A stretch of DNA of 64,000 bases. Source: Megasphaera sp. AM44-1BH. Its GTDB lineage: Bacteria; Bacillota; Negativicutes; Veillonellales; Megasphaeraceae. The stretch is from assembly GCF_003467125.1 (NCBI RefSeq), contig NZ_QSFA01000009.1:1-64000 (forward strand), in the 5' to 3' direction. A model generated the notes under the pieces. The model ran no database searches and was not told where the DNA came from. It was given only the letters and a program-made list of their open reading frames with translations. Positions 16,072 through 24,834 of the stretch are shown piece by piece; within the stretch, counting starts at the first letter, position 1, and every line of letters starts with the position of its first letter. Made by a program: the position numbers and the translations under genes.

Positions 16072-18654
16072 CTACTTTGCTTCTTCCCAGTTGGTACCGC
16101 TGTGAATATCCACAACGAGAGGGACCGATAACTGGACGATATGTTCCATCGTGTCTTTCAGCATTTGTTCTACTTCTGCTTTTTCCGCTTCTGGTACTTC
16201 CAGGACCAGTTCGTCATGGACCTGTACCAGAATCCGGCTCCTGAGGCCGCGCTGTTCTAATTCATCCTGCACGGCATTCATAGCCAGCTTGATGATGTCG
16301 GCGGCGCTTCCCTGAATGGGCGTATTCATGGCCGTCCGTTCGGCAAAGGAACGGCGGGTGAAATTCTTGCTGTTGATTTCCGGCAGTGCCCGGATGCGTC
16401 CGAACATGGTATGAGTCATGCCGCTTTCTCTGGCTTCAGCGACCAGTTTTTCCATATATCCATGAACACAGCTGTACCGGGCAAAATAGGATTCAATATA
16501 CTCTTTTGCCTGCTTGCGTGAGATGGAAATATTGCGGGCCAGGCCAAAGTCGCTGATTCCATAGATGATCCCGAAATTGACGGCTTTCGCATGGGACCGC
16601 TGTTCTGATGTCACTTCGTCGAGGGGAATTCCAAAGACTTCCGATGCCGTCCGGCGGTGGATATCCTGCCCCTTTTTAAAACCGTCTATCATTGTCGGGT
16701 CCTGTGACAAATGAGCCAGCAGGCGCAGTTCTATCTGCGAATAATCGCCGGAGACGATATAGTCATATCCTTCTCCCGGTATGAACAGGGACCGTATTTT
16801 CCGCCCCTGTTCCGTGCGGATAGGAATATTCTGAAGATTGGGATCAGAACTGCTGAGTCGTCCCGTCGCCGTGACCATCTGGTTAAAGGACGTGTAAATC
16901 CGGCCCGTTTCCCGGGAAATCAGAGGTTCCAGCCCTTCGAGATAGGTAGAAATCAGTTTCTTCAATGCCCGGAACTGTAAAATCTTATCGATCATGGGAT
17001 GTTTGTCCCGGAGTTCTTCCAGTACGGAAGAATCGGTCGAATATCCCGTCTTTGTCTTTTTAATGACCGGAAGCTGCAGTTTTTCAAACAGAATCTGGCC
17101 CAGCTGTTTGGGAGAATTGATATTGAACACTTCGCCGGCATCGTCATAGATGGACTGTTCCAGTTCATCCGCTTTCAGGGACAATTCCCGTTCCATCTCC
17201 TGCAGCCGCATTTCATCGACGGTAAAGCCATTCATTTCCATGACAGCCAGCGTATGGATGAGCGGTTCTTCGATGGACCGGTATAATTCATCCAGCTTCA
17301 GTTCTTCCAGAGCCTCTTTTTCTTTTGGCCAGAGAGCATAGACAAAAGCGGCCGCTTCATCACAGTGCACCGTATCCGGTGCTTCCGGATGTTCTGCCAG
17401 CGGTACAGCAAACTTTTCCGATAAATAGGTCAGGCCATACGCAGTCCGCGTCGGATCCAGAAGATACGCTGCCAGAGTGACATCTGCCAATGGAAGTTTT
17501 TTCCCCGTAGCAGCCCATACGACTTTCGACAACCTCTTCCCGTCTGAAGTAATGACCAGACCGGCTTTTGACAGAGAGTCAAGCCATTCATAAGCGTTTT
17601 CCCCGGGAATCTGCAGGATGCCATCGGGTGTTGCCAGAGACAGATACGTCACATGAGGTACAGGAAGTGCCGCATCATACAAGGCTTCCGCTGCTACAGT
17701 CATACCGGAAAGCGTTTCCGGCTTCCACTGGGAACAGTCGAGATACGACAGCGTCACCGCGTCTTCCTGGGGAGCAATATGAGCAAACCGGTCAAAAGAG
17801 ACAAACCGGTCCAGCAGATTCTTGAATCCGAGCTGGCGGAACAGGCTGGCCACATCTTCTTCTCTCGGCTGCGGCACAAAATCATCTAATGTATAAGACA
17901 ACGGTACGTCACAGCGGATGGTAGCCAACTGCTTGGAAAGAAATGCCGAATCCTTATTCATACCCAGTTTTTCTTTCAGCTTTTTGCCGCTTACTTCATC
18001 GAGATGGTCATAGACGCCTTCCACGCTGTGAAACTGGGAAATCAGCTTTAACGCTGTTTTTTCTCCTACGCCGGGCACGCCAGGGATGTTATCTGCCGTA
18101 TCGCCCATAAGCGCTTTCATATCGATGACCTGGGCCGGCGTATAACCATATTCTTCTTCCATGACCTGCGGCGTCACGGCCAGCATATTGGTTATTCCTT
18201 TTTTCGTCAGGTGAACGGTTACACAGTCATCGACGAGCTGCAGAGCATCGCGGTCCCCCGTGACGACGGCAATATCGAGATTTTCCTTTTCCAGTTCCCG
18301 TGCCAGCGTACCAATGATATCGTCCCCTTCATATCCTTCCTGTTCCAGGATGCGGATTCCAAGGCACTGCAGTACTTCACGGATCAGGGCGAATTGCGGA
18401 CGCAGTTCATCGGGAGCCGGCTTCCGCGTGGCTTTGTACTCACCGTACAACTCGTTGCGGAATGTATGTTTATCCTTATCAAACGCTACGGCTACATATT
18501 TCGGGTCCAGTTGCTCATACAACTTTAAAAGCATGTTTAAAAAGCCGTAGACCGCATTGGTATAATGCCCCTGACTATCGGTCAGTACAGGAATGGCATA
18601 AAACGCACGATATAGCAAACTATTTCCATCGATGATGGCTATTTTATCTTTCAT
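16072..18654 (-). CDS. polA: DNA polymerase I
   Basis: 860 residues. N-terminal 5' nuclease (IIDGNSLLYRAFYA; GDTADNIPGVPGVGEKTA), a degenerate 3'-5' exonuclease domain, and a complete family A polymerase with motif A DYSQIELRLLAHLS, motif B RSHAKAVNFGIIYG and motif C VQVHDELVLEVP. In the middle domain the positions matching E. coli D355, D424 and D501 are alanine or serine by my alignment, so proofreading is probably absent, as in Bacillus and Thermus enzymes. Functions in Okazaki fragment maturation and excision repair. Confidence 0.97.
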   Translation of the reverse strand: MKDKIAIIDGNSLLYRAFYAIPVLTDSQGHYTNAVYGFLNMLLKLYEQLDPKYVAVAFDKDKHTFRNELYGEYKATRKPAPDELRPQFALIREVLQCLGIRILEQEGYEGDDIIGTLARELEKENLDIAVVTGDRDALQLVDDCVTVHLTKKGITNMLAVTPQVMEEEYGYTPAQVIDMKALMGDTADNIPGVPGVGEKTALKLISQFHSVEGVYDHLDEVSGKKLKEKLGMNKDSAFLSKQLATIRCDVPLSYTLDDFVPQPREEDVASLFRQLGFKNLLDRFVSFDRFAHIAPQEDAVTLSYLDCSQWKPETLSGMTVAAEALYDAALPVPHVTYLSLATPDGILQIPGENAYEWLDSLSKAGLVITSDGKRLSKVVWAATGKKLPLADVTLAAYLLDPTRTAYGLTYLSEKFAVPLAEHPEAPDTVHCDEAAAFVYALWPKEKEALEELKLDELYRSIEEPLIHTLAVMEMNGFTVDEMRLQEMERELSLKADELEQSIYDDAGEVFNINSPKQLGQILFEKLQLPVIKKTKTGYSTDSSVLEELRDKHPMIDKILQFRALKKLISTYLEGLEPLISRETGRIYTSFNQMVTATGRLSSSDPNLQNIPIRTEQGRKIRSLFIPGEGYDYIVSGDYSQIELRLLAHLSQDPTMIDGFKKGQDIHRRTASEVFGIPLDEVTSEQRSHAKAVNFGIIYGISDFGLARNISISRKQAKEYIESYFARYSCVHGYMEKLVAEARESGMTHTMFGRIRALPEINSKNFTRRSFAERTAMNTPIQGSAADIIKLAMNAVQDELEQRGLRSRILVQVHDELVLEVPEAEKAEVEQMLKDTMEHIVQLSVPLVVDIHSGTNWEEAK

Positions 18655-18691
18655 ACAAACCTCTCTGTCTCTATAACTATCCCGGACCGGC

Positions 18692-19078
18692 CTAATGACG
18701 GCGCAGCAGCGACTTTACAATCTGATACACGAGCACGATGACGGCACCGCCGAGCAGATATGGAAGTGCCAGTATTAAAAATCCCAGCGCACTGATAATA
18801 ATAGCCAGAACGCAGAAAACAATAAAGCCGATGGCCAGCTTGATGCGAAGCGGCAGACCGTGGGTCATATAAATGTGGAAATTCGACTGGCTTTCTTCCT
18901 GTTCCGGTTTCTTTTCTTCATAGACAGATCCGTCTTCATTGATGGTCTGTCCTTTGAAATTATCCCGTTCGTCATCGGACAGGACGGACGCGCCACGGCT
19001 TTCCATCTCTGCCCGGTGGCAGCGTTCACAAAGCCCGTCCGGATAGACTGCTTCATTATCACAATAGCGGCATTTCAT
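18692..19078 (-). CDS. Zinc-ribbon membrane protein of unknown function
   Basis: 128 residues. An N-terminal zinc ribbon with two CxxC pairs (MKCRYC, LCERC), a charged acidic linker of about 45 residues, then two hydrophobic segments (about residues 75-120) and a basic C-terminus. The ATG at 19078 has GAGGAGG before it and overlaps no coding sequence except the smpB stop region. Sits between smpB and polA in the same orientation. I do not recognise a function; the ribbon probably faces the cytoplasm. Confidence 0.75.
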   Translation of the reverse strand: MKCRYCDNEAVYPDGLCERCHRAEMESRGASVLSDDERDNFKGQTINEDGSVYEEKKPEQEESQSNFHIYMTHGLPLRIKLAIGFIVFCVLAIIISALGFLILALPYLLGGAVIVLVYQIVKSLLRRH

Positions 19079-19092
19079 GGTATTCCTCCTCA

Positions 19093-19560
19093 TCAGCGCC
19101 GTTCTTTCATGCGCCGTTCTATATCGCGTTTTGCTTCCTTTTCGGCCAGTGCCTGACGCTTATCGTACAGTTTTTTGCCACTGACCAGAGCGACCGTCAC
19201 CTTGACTTTTCCTTTTTTGAAATACAGGTTCAGCGGAATCAGGGTATACCCTTTTTCTTTCGTCTTGCCAAACAACTTCAGTATTTCATACTTATGCATG
19301 AGAAGGCGCCGTGTCCGCAGCGGGTCATGATTGAACCGGTTCCCCTGTTCGTACGGACTGATGTGCATCCCCAGCAGGAGTAACTCCCCATGCTCAATGC
19401 GGCAGAAGCTGTCTTTCAGATTTGCCTTTCCCTGACGCAGGGACTTGACTTCCGTCCCTGTCAGGGCGATACCGGCTTCATACGTTTCGTGTATAAAATA
19501 ATCGTGGCGGGCTTTACGGTTTTCTGCAATATATTTTACCCCGCTCGTTCCTTTTGCCAA
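19093..19560 (-). CDS. smpB: SsrA-binding protein SmpB
   Basis: 155 residues. Binds tmRNA and brings it to stalled ribosomes for trans-translation. NRKARHDYFI, GTEVKSLRQGKANLKDSF and the basic C-terminal tail (KRDIERRMKERR) are typical. Starts with TTG at 19560 behind GAGGAG with 7-base spacing. It follows rnr by 12 bases, the usual pairing, since RNase R degrades the faulty mRNA. The tmRNA gene itself is not in this window. Confidence 0.97.
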   Translation of the reverse strand: MAKGTSGVKYIAENRKARHDYFIHETYEAGIALTGTEVKSLRQGKANLKDSFCRIEHGELLLLGMHISPYEQGNRFNHDPLRTRRLLMHKYEILKLFGKTKEKGYTLIPLNLYFKKGKVKVTVALVSGKKLYDKRQALAEKEAKRDIERRMKERR

Positions 19561-19572
19561 CGCGCAACTCCT

Positions 19573-21900
19573 CTACTTTCTGCCCGCCTTGCGGCCTTTG
19601 CGGGCTTTCTTCTTCTTTGATTTGCGGCCGCTCTTCTTTACCCTGCTGTTTTTCTTATTTTTCCTGCCTTTTTTATCTTTCTTGCCGGACGTATGACCTG
19701 TATCATTCATCCAGTCCCGTTTCGTCGTTTCTTTATTGCGGTGATGTCTTTTTTCCATGCTGGCAGCCATGCGCTGCTGCAAATCTTCCAGGGAATCGAC
19801 CCGGCCCGGCACAAAATCGATTTCGCACCTTTCTGTATTCACTTTGGCCAGGGTAACTTCTATGGGATCGCCCAGGCGGTACACATGGCCGCCGAGACGG
19901 CCGCGCATCGTATAGGTCGCTTCATCGAATTCATAGTCATCATCGGTCAGCAGGGATATATGAATCAGACCTTCAATGCCATTTTCCAGTCCGACGAACA
20001 GCCCGAATGAGGTAATCCCCGTAATATGGGCGTCAAAGGCTTCACCGACAAAGGGCACCATATATTCGGCTTTCTTGAGATCGTCCGTTTCCCGTTCCGC
20101 TTCGACGGCGACCCGTTCCCGCGTACTGGCCTGATCTGCTGCCTGCGTATGGAAGGACAGGGACAGACTGGCTTCTTTTTCTGTCAGCTTACCTTCACGC
20201 TGGAACTGGCGGATGAGCCGGTGTACCATCAAATCGGGATACCGGCGGATAGGAGAGGTGAAATGAGTATAGCATTCCGAAGCCAGTCCGAAATGACCGG
20301 CATTGACTGTCGAGTAGCGGGCCTGCTGCATGGAACGCAGTGCAATCGTCTGTACGACCGCTTCGGCATCGGTTCCCTTTGATTTTTCGATGAGCTGCTG
20401 GAAATCTGCCGGTTTTACCTCATCGGCATCAGGCACGGGGAGGTCAAAACTGGAAAGGACAGTCCGCATCATTTCCAGCCGTTCCGGTTCCGGTATTTCA
20501 TGGATGCGGTACACACTGGGATTCCCGCTGTCACGGAGATAGGAGGCGACCGTTTCGTTTGCAATCAGCATGCTTTCTTCGACAATCTGTTCTGCGATGG
20601 AGCGGTCCCGGCGTTCCAGCCGCAGTGGTTTGCCATCGGGGTCGAGAATAACTTTGTATTCCGGAAAATCAAAATCAATCGCTCCCCGGCGCAGACGCAT
20701 TGTCTTTAATATATCCGATAATTCCCGCAAATCCTGCAGCATAGGCATGAATGGTTTCAGATCATCGGGAACGATACCTTCCAGGAGAGCATTCTTTACT
20801 TCGTGATAATTGCAGCGCCGTTTGACCTGGATAATTGCCGGAGCGATATCAGCATGGACGACCTGCCCCTGGGAATCGATTTCCATGACACAGGTCATGG
20901 AATACCGGTCCTGACCGGCATTGAGGCTGCAGATGCCATTGGAAAGCACCGTCGGCAGCATGGGAATGACCCGGTCTACGAGATAGACGCTGGTACCGCG
21001 GTTATAGGCTTCCTGGTCGATAGCCGAATGGGGCCGGACATACCAGCTGACATCGGCAATATAGACGCCCAGACGGAAATTCCCATTGGGCAGACGTACT
21101 ACGTCGATAGCATCGTCGAGGTCCTTTGCATCTTCACTGTCTATAGTAATCAGATTCCGGTCCCGGTAATCCCGTCTGTCTTCTGTCGGTACGACAGTCT
21201 GGTCGATGGCTTCCGCTTCTTTTTTCACGGCTTCCGGAAAATCAAAAGGCAGACCGTGACGGGCCATGATGACTTTGATATCCAGGTCTTTATCTCCGTC
21301 ATATCCCAGGACTTCTGTAATCTCTCCTTCCGCTTTCCGGTTTTCTTCGGGCCAGCGGGTAATCTTTACCAATACTCTGGCACTGCTTCTGGCATTTAAT
21401 GTCTTATCCAGTGGAACATAAATGTCTTCCCGCAGCCGTTCATCATCGGGAATGACAAACCCGCAGTTCTGCTGCCGGTCATAGGTCCCGACAACGGTCG
21501 TATTGGCCCGTTCGATGATGCGGATGATTTCTCCTTCCTGCCGGTGTCCCTGGCTGCTCTGCAGCAGCCGTACCTGTACTTTATCGTTATTCATAGCCGT
21601 ATGGCGGTTCGATTCGGCGATATAGACATCTTCCTTCAGGTCATTGGTAATAACGAACCCGAAATTTTTCGTATATCCTTTATAAATACCTGTAATTTCC
21701 GCACTCTTCTGTGCTGCCAGATACCGTTCACCAGCGATTCTCATAAGCACTCCACTCCTTGCCAGTTCATCAAAAACTGTAAACAGCTGTGCCAGCTGAC
21801 CGCCTTTCAAATCCAGTTGTTCGGCACAATCTTCAACAGTGGCACCTTTTTCAGTCTTACTACATACTTTTATTATATCATGAGCGAGTTGTTTATCCAT
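19573..21900 (-). CDS. rnr: Ribonuclease R
   Basis: 775-residue processive 3'-5' exoribonuclease. Order: N-terminal winged helix (residues 1-60), cold-shock domains (about 65-210), RNB catalytic domain with the aspartate cluster in SEDAKDLDDAID (about 255), S1 domain (ITGITSFGLFVGLENGIEG, about 625-700), and a 60-residue lysine/arginine-rich tail at the C-terminus. The basic tail binds structured RNA and tmRNA-SmpB in other species. AGGAGA precedes the ATG. First gene of the rnr-smpB-polA-mutM string. Confidence 0.96.
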   Translation of the reverse strand: MDKQLAHDIIKVCSKTEKGATVEDCAEQLDLKGGQLAQLFTVFDELARSGVLMRIAGERYLAAQKSAEITGIYKGYTKNFGFVITNDLKEDVYIAESNRHTAMNNDKVQVRLLQSSQGHRQEGEIIRIIERANTTVVGTYDRQQNCGFVIPDDERLREDIYVPLDKTLNARSSARVLVKITRWPEENRKAEGEITEVLGYDGDKDLDIKVIMARHGLPFDFPEAVKKEAEAIDQTVVPTEDRRDYRDRNLITIDSEDAKDLDDAIDVVRLPNGNFRLGVYIADVSWYVRPHSAIDQEAYNRGTSVYLVDRVIPMLPTVLSNGICSLNAGQDRYSMTCVMEIDSQGQVVHADIAPAIIQVKRRCNYHEVKNALLEGIVPDDLKPFMPMLQDLRELSDILKTMRLRRGAIDFDFPEYKVILDPDGKPLRLERRDRSIAEQIVEESMLIANETVASYLRDSGNPSVYRIHEIPEPERLEMMRTVLSSFDLPVPDADEVKPADFQQLIEKSKGTDAEAVVQTIALRSMQQARYSTVNAGHFGLASECYTHFTSPIRRYPDLMVHRLIRQFQREGKLTEKEASLSLSFHTQAADQASTRERVAVEAERETDDLKKAEYMVPFVGEAFDAHITGITSFGLFVGLENGIEGLIHISLLTDDDYEFDEATYTMRGRLGGHVYRLGDPIEVTLAKVNTERCEIDFVPGRVDSLEDLQQRMAASMEKRHHRNKETTKRDWMNDTGHTSGKKDKKGRKNKKNSRVKKSGRKSKKKKARKGRKAGRK

Positions 21901-21979
21901 TATCTTCTCCTGTAAAAAGGAAATATGATACAGAATTTCCGTATCGTGTCGTCTGTAAGGATCTTCCTGTGTAGAAAAA

Positions 21980-22005
21980 AGAGGCTGCCCGGTAAGACAG
22001 CCTCT
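21980..22005 (-). terminator. Terminator between secG and rnr
   Basis: An 8-base-pair stem (21980-21987 with 21998-22005) followed on the minus strand by a T6 run; ends the cysS-to-secG transcript. Confidence 0.8.
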
Positions 22006-22082
22006 GTTACGTTTGAAATTTAAAGCAAAGGAGAGCCTGCCCTGGACACATAAATATCACTGCCGTCTCTCCTCTATCCGGC

Positions 22083-22319
22083 TCAATAAGTGTTCAGCAG
22101 TCTTCCCAGAACAAGGGTAAAAATCGTAAAGGCAACTGACAATATAATCGTAAGTTTAGACAACAAGGCGTCCATACCACGGGCTCTGCTGCCGAACAAG
22201 TCTTCTGCTCCGCCGCCAAAACCGGCACCCATACCCTGTGTCTTACTTTTCTGAGCGACAACGACACCGATAATCAGCAATGCCAAAATGACTACTATAA
22301 TTTCTAATGCGGTAATCAC
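22083..22319 (-). CDS. secG: Preprotein translocase subunit SecG
   Basis: 78 residues with two membrane segments (about 4-24 and 52-75) joined by the glycine-rich loop KSKTQGMGAGFGGGAEDLFG typical of SecG. It assists SecYEG-mediated export. The GTG at 22319 is chosen because GAGGAGG lies 7 bases before it; the upstream ATG in frame overlaps that site. Last gene before a terminator. Confidence 0.93.
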   Translation of the reverse strand: MITALEIIVVILALLIIGVVVAQKSKTQGMGAGFGGGAEDLFGSRARGMDALLSKLTIILSVAFTIFTLVLGRLLNTY

Positions 22320-22363
22320 AATAATCCTCCTCACATAACACACTTAACGGTACTATTGTACAC

Positions 22364-23056
22364 TCATTTTTCCTTTCTATCAATAGGTTCTTTCCCATTA
22401 TTTTCCTTATCCCGCATTTCCAGATACCGTTCCAGTTTCCGTTTGACCCGCTGCAGCGCGTTATCGATGGATTTTACATGGCGGTGCAGCTCCCGGGACA
22501 TTTCATTATACGACTTGCCTTCCAGATATGCCGTCAGCACCTGCCATTCCAGGTCACTCAGGACTTCGTTCATCCTGAGTTCGATATCGGCAAAATTTTC
22601 CCGGCTGATAATGAGTTCTTCCGGATCTGAAACAGGAGCTGCCGAAACGACATCCATCAGTGTCCGTTCTGACTCATCTGTGTAAATCGGTTTATTCAGG
22701 GATACGTACGAATTGAGGGGAATATGTTTCTGCCGCGTCGCCGTCTTGATGGCTGTAATAATCTGCCGGGTCACACAGAGATCGGCAAAGGCACGGAATG
22801 ATGCCTGCTTATCGCCACGGAAATCACGGGTTGCCTTATACAGGCCAATCATGCCTTCCTGAATAATATCTTCTTTATCTGCTCCGATGAGGAAATACGA
22901 CCGTGCCTTGGCTTTCACAAAATTCCTGTATTTGTGAACAATATAATCCGTCGCCTCGGCGTCATGCTCTTCCTGTGCCATGCGGACAATTTCTTCATCA
23001 GTCAGATCTTTGAATCTGTCCATTTTTTTCATCATCGCTTGTTTCATTGACCGCAT
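22364..23056 (-). CDS. sigH: RNA polymerase sigma factor, SigH type
   Basis: 230 residues of sigma-70 group. Region 2 is clear (YRNFVKAKARSYFLIGADKEDIIQEGMIGLYKA, then RAFADLCVTRQIITAIKTA) and region 4 at the C-terminus (LEGKSYNEMSRELHRHVKSIDNALQRVK). It matches sporulation/transition-state SigH, both in sequence and in its place after yacP. No other sporulation gene is in the window. Its regulon in this organism is unknown; in other non-sporulating Firmicutes it can control competence or stationary-phase genes. Confidence 0.92.
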   Translation of the reverse strand: MRSMKQAMMKKMDRFKDLTDEEIVRMAQEEHDAEATDYIVHKYRNFVKAKARSYFLIGADKEDIIQEGMIGLYKATRDFRGDKQASFRAFADLCVTRQIITAIKTATRQKHIPLNSYVSLNKPIYTDESERTLMDVVSAAPVSDPEELIISRENFADIELRMNEVLSDLEWQVLTAYLEGKSYNEMSRELHRHVKSIDNALQRVKRKLERYLEMRDKENNGKEPIDRKEK

Positions 23057-23068
23057 GTACCTGCTTTC

Positions 23069-23596
23069 TTATTTTGATCTGCGGATTTTCTCCAGTTTCT
23101 GAAGGACATCGCCGTTTTTTACATGATATACGACTTCGTTACGGCCACTGCCTTCTGTGAGAACATTCGTATGTTCATATTGTTTCATTTCCTGCCGGCA
23201 GCGCTGTACATCTTCTGCCAGTTCCCGCGCTGTCACACGGTAAGCGCCGGTGCCCAGGATCTGGTTCTGTTCCGGGCCATCGGACGTAGCGACATAGATA
23301 CTGCGCCGTTCATTCCGGTGCTCATAGACCAGTTTTTCAATGCGGCTGTCCGCCGTTTCTTCTTTATCTGTAAAAATGATTTCACAATCACGGCCCAGTT
23401 TCATGCTCTTTTCTGTCTCTTCTGTATACATGGCATCAAAGACAAGTACCAGCATATATCCTTTGGATTTGCCATAACTGGCCAGTATATCAATCAGCTT
23501 TTCTCTGGCATGTTCCAGGGATTCACGGGCCAGGGACTGTAAAGACGGCCAGGCAAAAATGATGTTATACCCGTCTACAACGAATAGGTCTTTCAC
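23069..23596 (-). CDS. yacP: NYN-domain ribonuclease, YacP/Rae1 family
   Basis: 175 residues with a PIN-like NYN fold: VDGYNIIFAWP at residue 8, VFDAMYTEETEKSM, DSRIEKLVYEHRNERRSIYVATSDGPEQ. In Bacillus, Rae1 is a ribosome-associated endoribonuclease. GTG start overlapping the rlmB stop by four bases (GTGA), so translationally coupled. Conserved neighbour of rlmB and sigH. Confidence 0.9.
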   Translation of the reverse strand: MKDLFVVDGYNIIFAWPSLQSLARESLEHAREKLIDILASYGKSKGYMLVLVFDAMYTEETEKSMKLGRDCEIIFTDKEETADSRIEKLVYEHRNERRSIYVATSDGPEQNQILGTGAYRVTARELAEDVQRCRQEMKQYEHTNVLTEGSGRNEVVYHVKNGDVLQKLEKIRRSK

Positions 23597-24345
23597 TGTT
23601 GTGTCACCGCCTGCCGCTGCCGTACTGCTTCGTATATGAGCAAAGCCGCCGCCACAGACGCATTGAGAGAATTGACATGGCCGAACATAGGGATCTGCAC
23701 CAGCACGTCACACGTTTCTTTGACCAGCCGTGACATGCCCCGTCCTTCGCTGCCAATAACCAGTACAATCGGTTCCGTCAATGAGCTGTGGAAATAATCT
23801 ACGGTGCCATCCATGTCCGCACCGATAATCCAGAAGCCGCGTTTTTTCAGTTTTTTCAGGAGCTGCGTACTATTTCCTACCGGTACGATAGGCATATACT
23901 CGACAGCACCGGCGCTGGTTTTGCCGACGGTTTCATTCAGAGGGGCACTGCGCCGCTTCGGTATCAGGACAGCATGGACACCAGCACATTCGGCAGTCCG
24001 GATGATGGCTCCCAGGTTATGGACATCTTCAATGCCGTCGAGGAGCACCAGAAAGGGAACCTGGCCTTTCGCTTCAGCATCGGCCAGCACATCAGTCAGA
24101 TCTGCAAAATCAATAGCCGCTGCCATAGCCACGACGCCCTGATGGCGTTCATCCGGTGCCAGGCGGTGCAGTACTTTCGGAGGGACATTTTCGATGAGAA
24201 TGCCCTTTTCACCAGCCAGTTCCCGGATGCGTTCCAGAGCCGGCGCCTGATTGCCTGCAGCCAGATAGATTTTAGAAATGGACCGGCCTGCCCGCAGCGC
24301 TTCGGTCACGCTGTTGCGGCCGATAATCATACTCTCATTACTCAT
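23593..24345 (-). CDS. rlmB: 23S rRNA (guanosine-2'-O-)-methyltransferase RlmB
   Basis: 250 residues of the SpoU/TrmH knot family: N-terminal substrate-binding domain (IIGRNSVTEALRAG) and the SAM-binding trefoil knot (LLDGIEDVHNLGAIIRTAECAG, VLVIGSEGRGMSRLVKETCD, IPMFGHVNSLNASVAAALL). Methylates a conserved guanosine in 23S rRNA, by family. GAGGAG before the ATG. Part of the mrnC-rlmB-yacP-sigH string. Confidence 0.95.
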   Translation of the reverse strand: MSNESMIIGRNSVTEALRAGRSISKIYLAAGNQAPALERIRELAGEKGILIENVPPKVLHRLAPDERHQGVVAMAAAIDFADLTDVLADAEAKGQVPFLVLLDGIEDVHNLGAIIRTAECAGVHAVLIPKRRSAPLNETVGKTSAGAVEYMPIVPVGNSTQLLKKLKKRGFWIIGADMDGTVDYFHSSLTEPIVLVIGSEGRGMSRLVKETCDVLVQIPMFGHVNSLNASVAAALLIYEAVRQRQAVTQQ

Positions 24346-24357
24346 GATATCTCCTCA

Positions 24358-24834
24358 TCAGGGATGTGCCATGCGGCAATACTCCTGCGTATGTGTATAG
24401 ATCTGTTCCATAACGGCCTGCAGCCGTTCCTGCTGGTCAGACAGGACCAGGTATCCGACGAGCGCTTCCAGAGCTGTACTGTCATGGTATTCAGCAACGG
24501 AAGCACTTTTCGGTGTCTGTGAATAGGCATTCCGTGCCCGCAGGCAGACAGCCTGTTCCTCTTCGTTCAGATGTTCTTTCAGCTGACGATACACAATAGC
24601 CTGTACTTTGGCTGAAACGAACTCTGCCGCCAGCGTATGCAATACCTGTACATTGGGTATCCCCGTCCCTACGAGATGACGCCTCATATATAACGCATAA
24701 TAGGCATCGCCGACAAAGGCCAGGGAAATAGGGTCGAGCTGCGCCGGTCCTGCTTCGGGAACGTCCAGCCGGACTCCCGAAGCAAAGGCGGCGTACGATT
24801 TCTTTTTTAATGCCTGCAGTTGTCTGAATTTCAC
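24358..24834 (-). CDS. mrnC: Mini-ribonuclease 3
   Basis: 158 residues; an RNase III catalytic domain without a double-stranded RNA binding domain. LDPISLAFVGDAYYALYMRRHLV and the second acidic helix YHDSTALEALVGYLVLS provide the metal ligands. Matures 23S rRNA ends in Bacillus. GTG start overlaps the cysS stop by four bases, giving coupling, and the gene order cysS-mrnC-rlmB is the standard one. Confidence 0.95.
   Translation of the reverse strand: MKFRQLQALKKKSYAAFASGVRLDVPEAGPAQLDPISLAFVGDAYYALYMRRHLVGTGIPNVQVLHTLAAEFVSAKVQAIVYRQLKEHLNEEEQAVCLRARNAYSQTPKSASVAEYHDSTALEALVGYLVLSDQQERLQAVMEQIYTHTQEYCRMAHP

Noticed and set aside
16072..18654. Active proofreading in PolA
   Set aside because: The three metal-binding aspartates of the 3'-5' exonuclease are not present in the middle domain.
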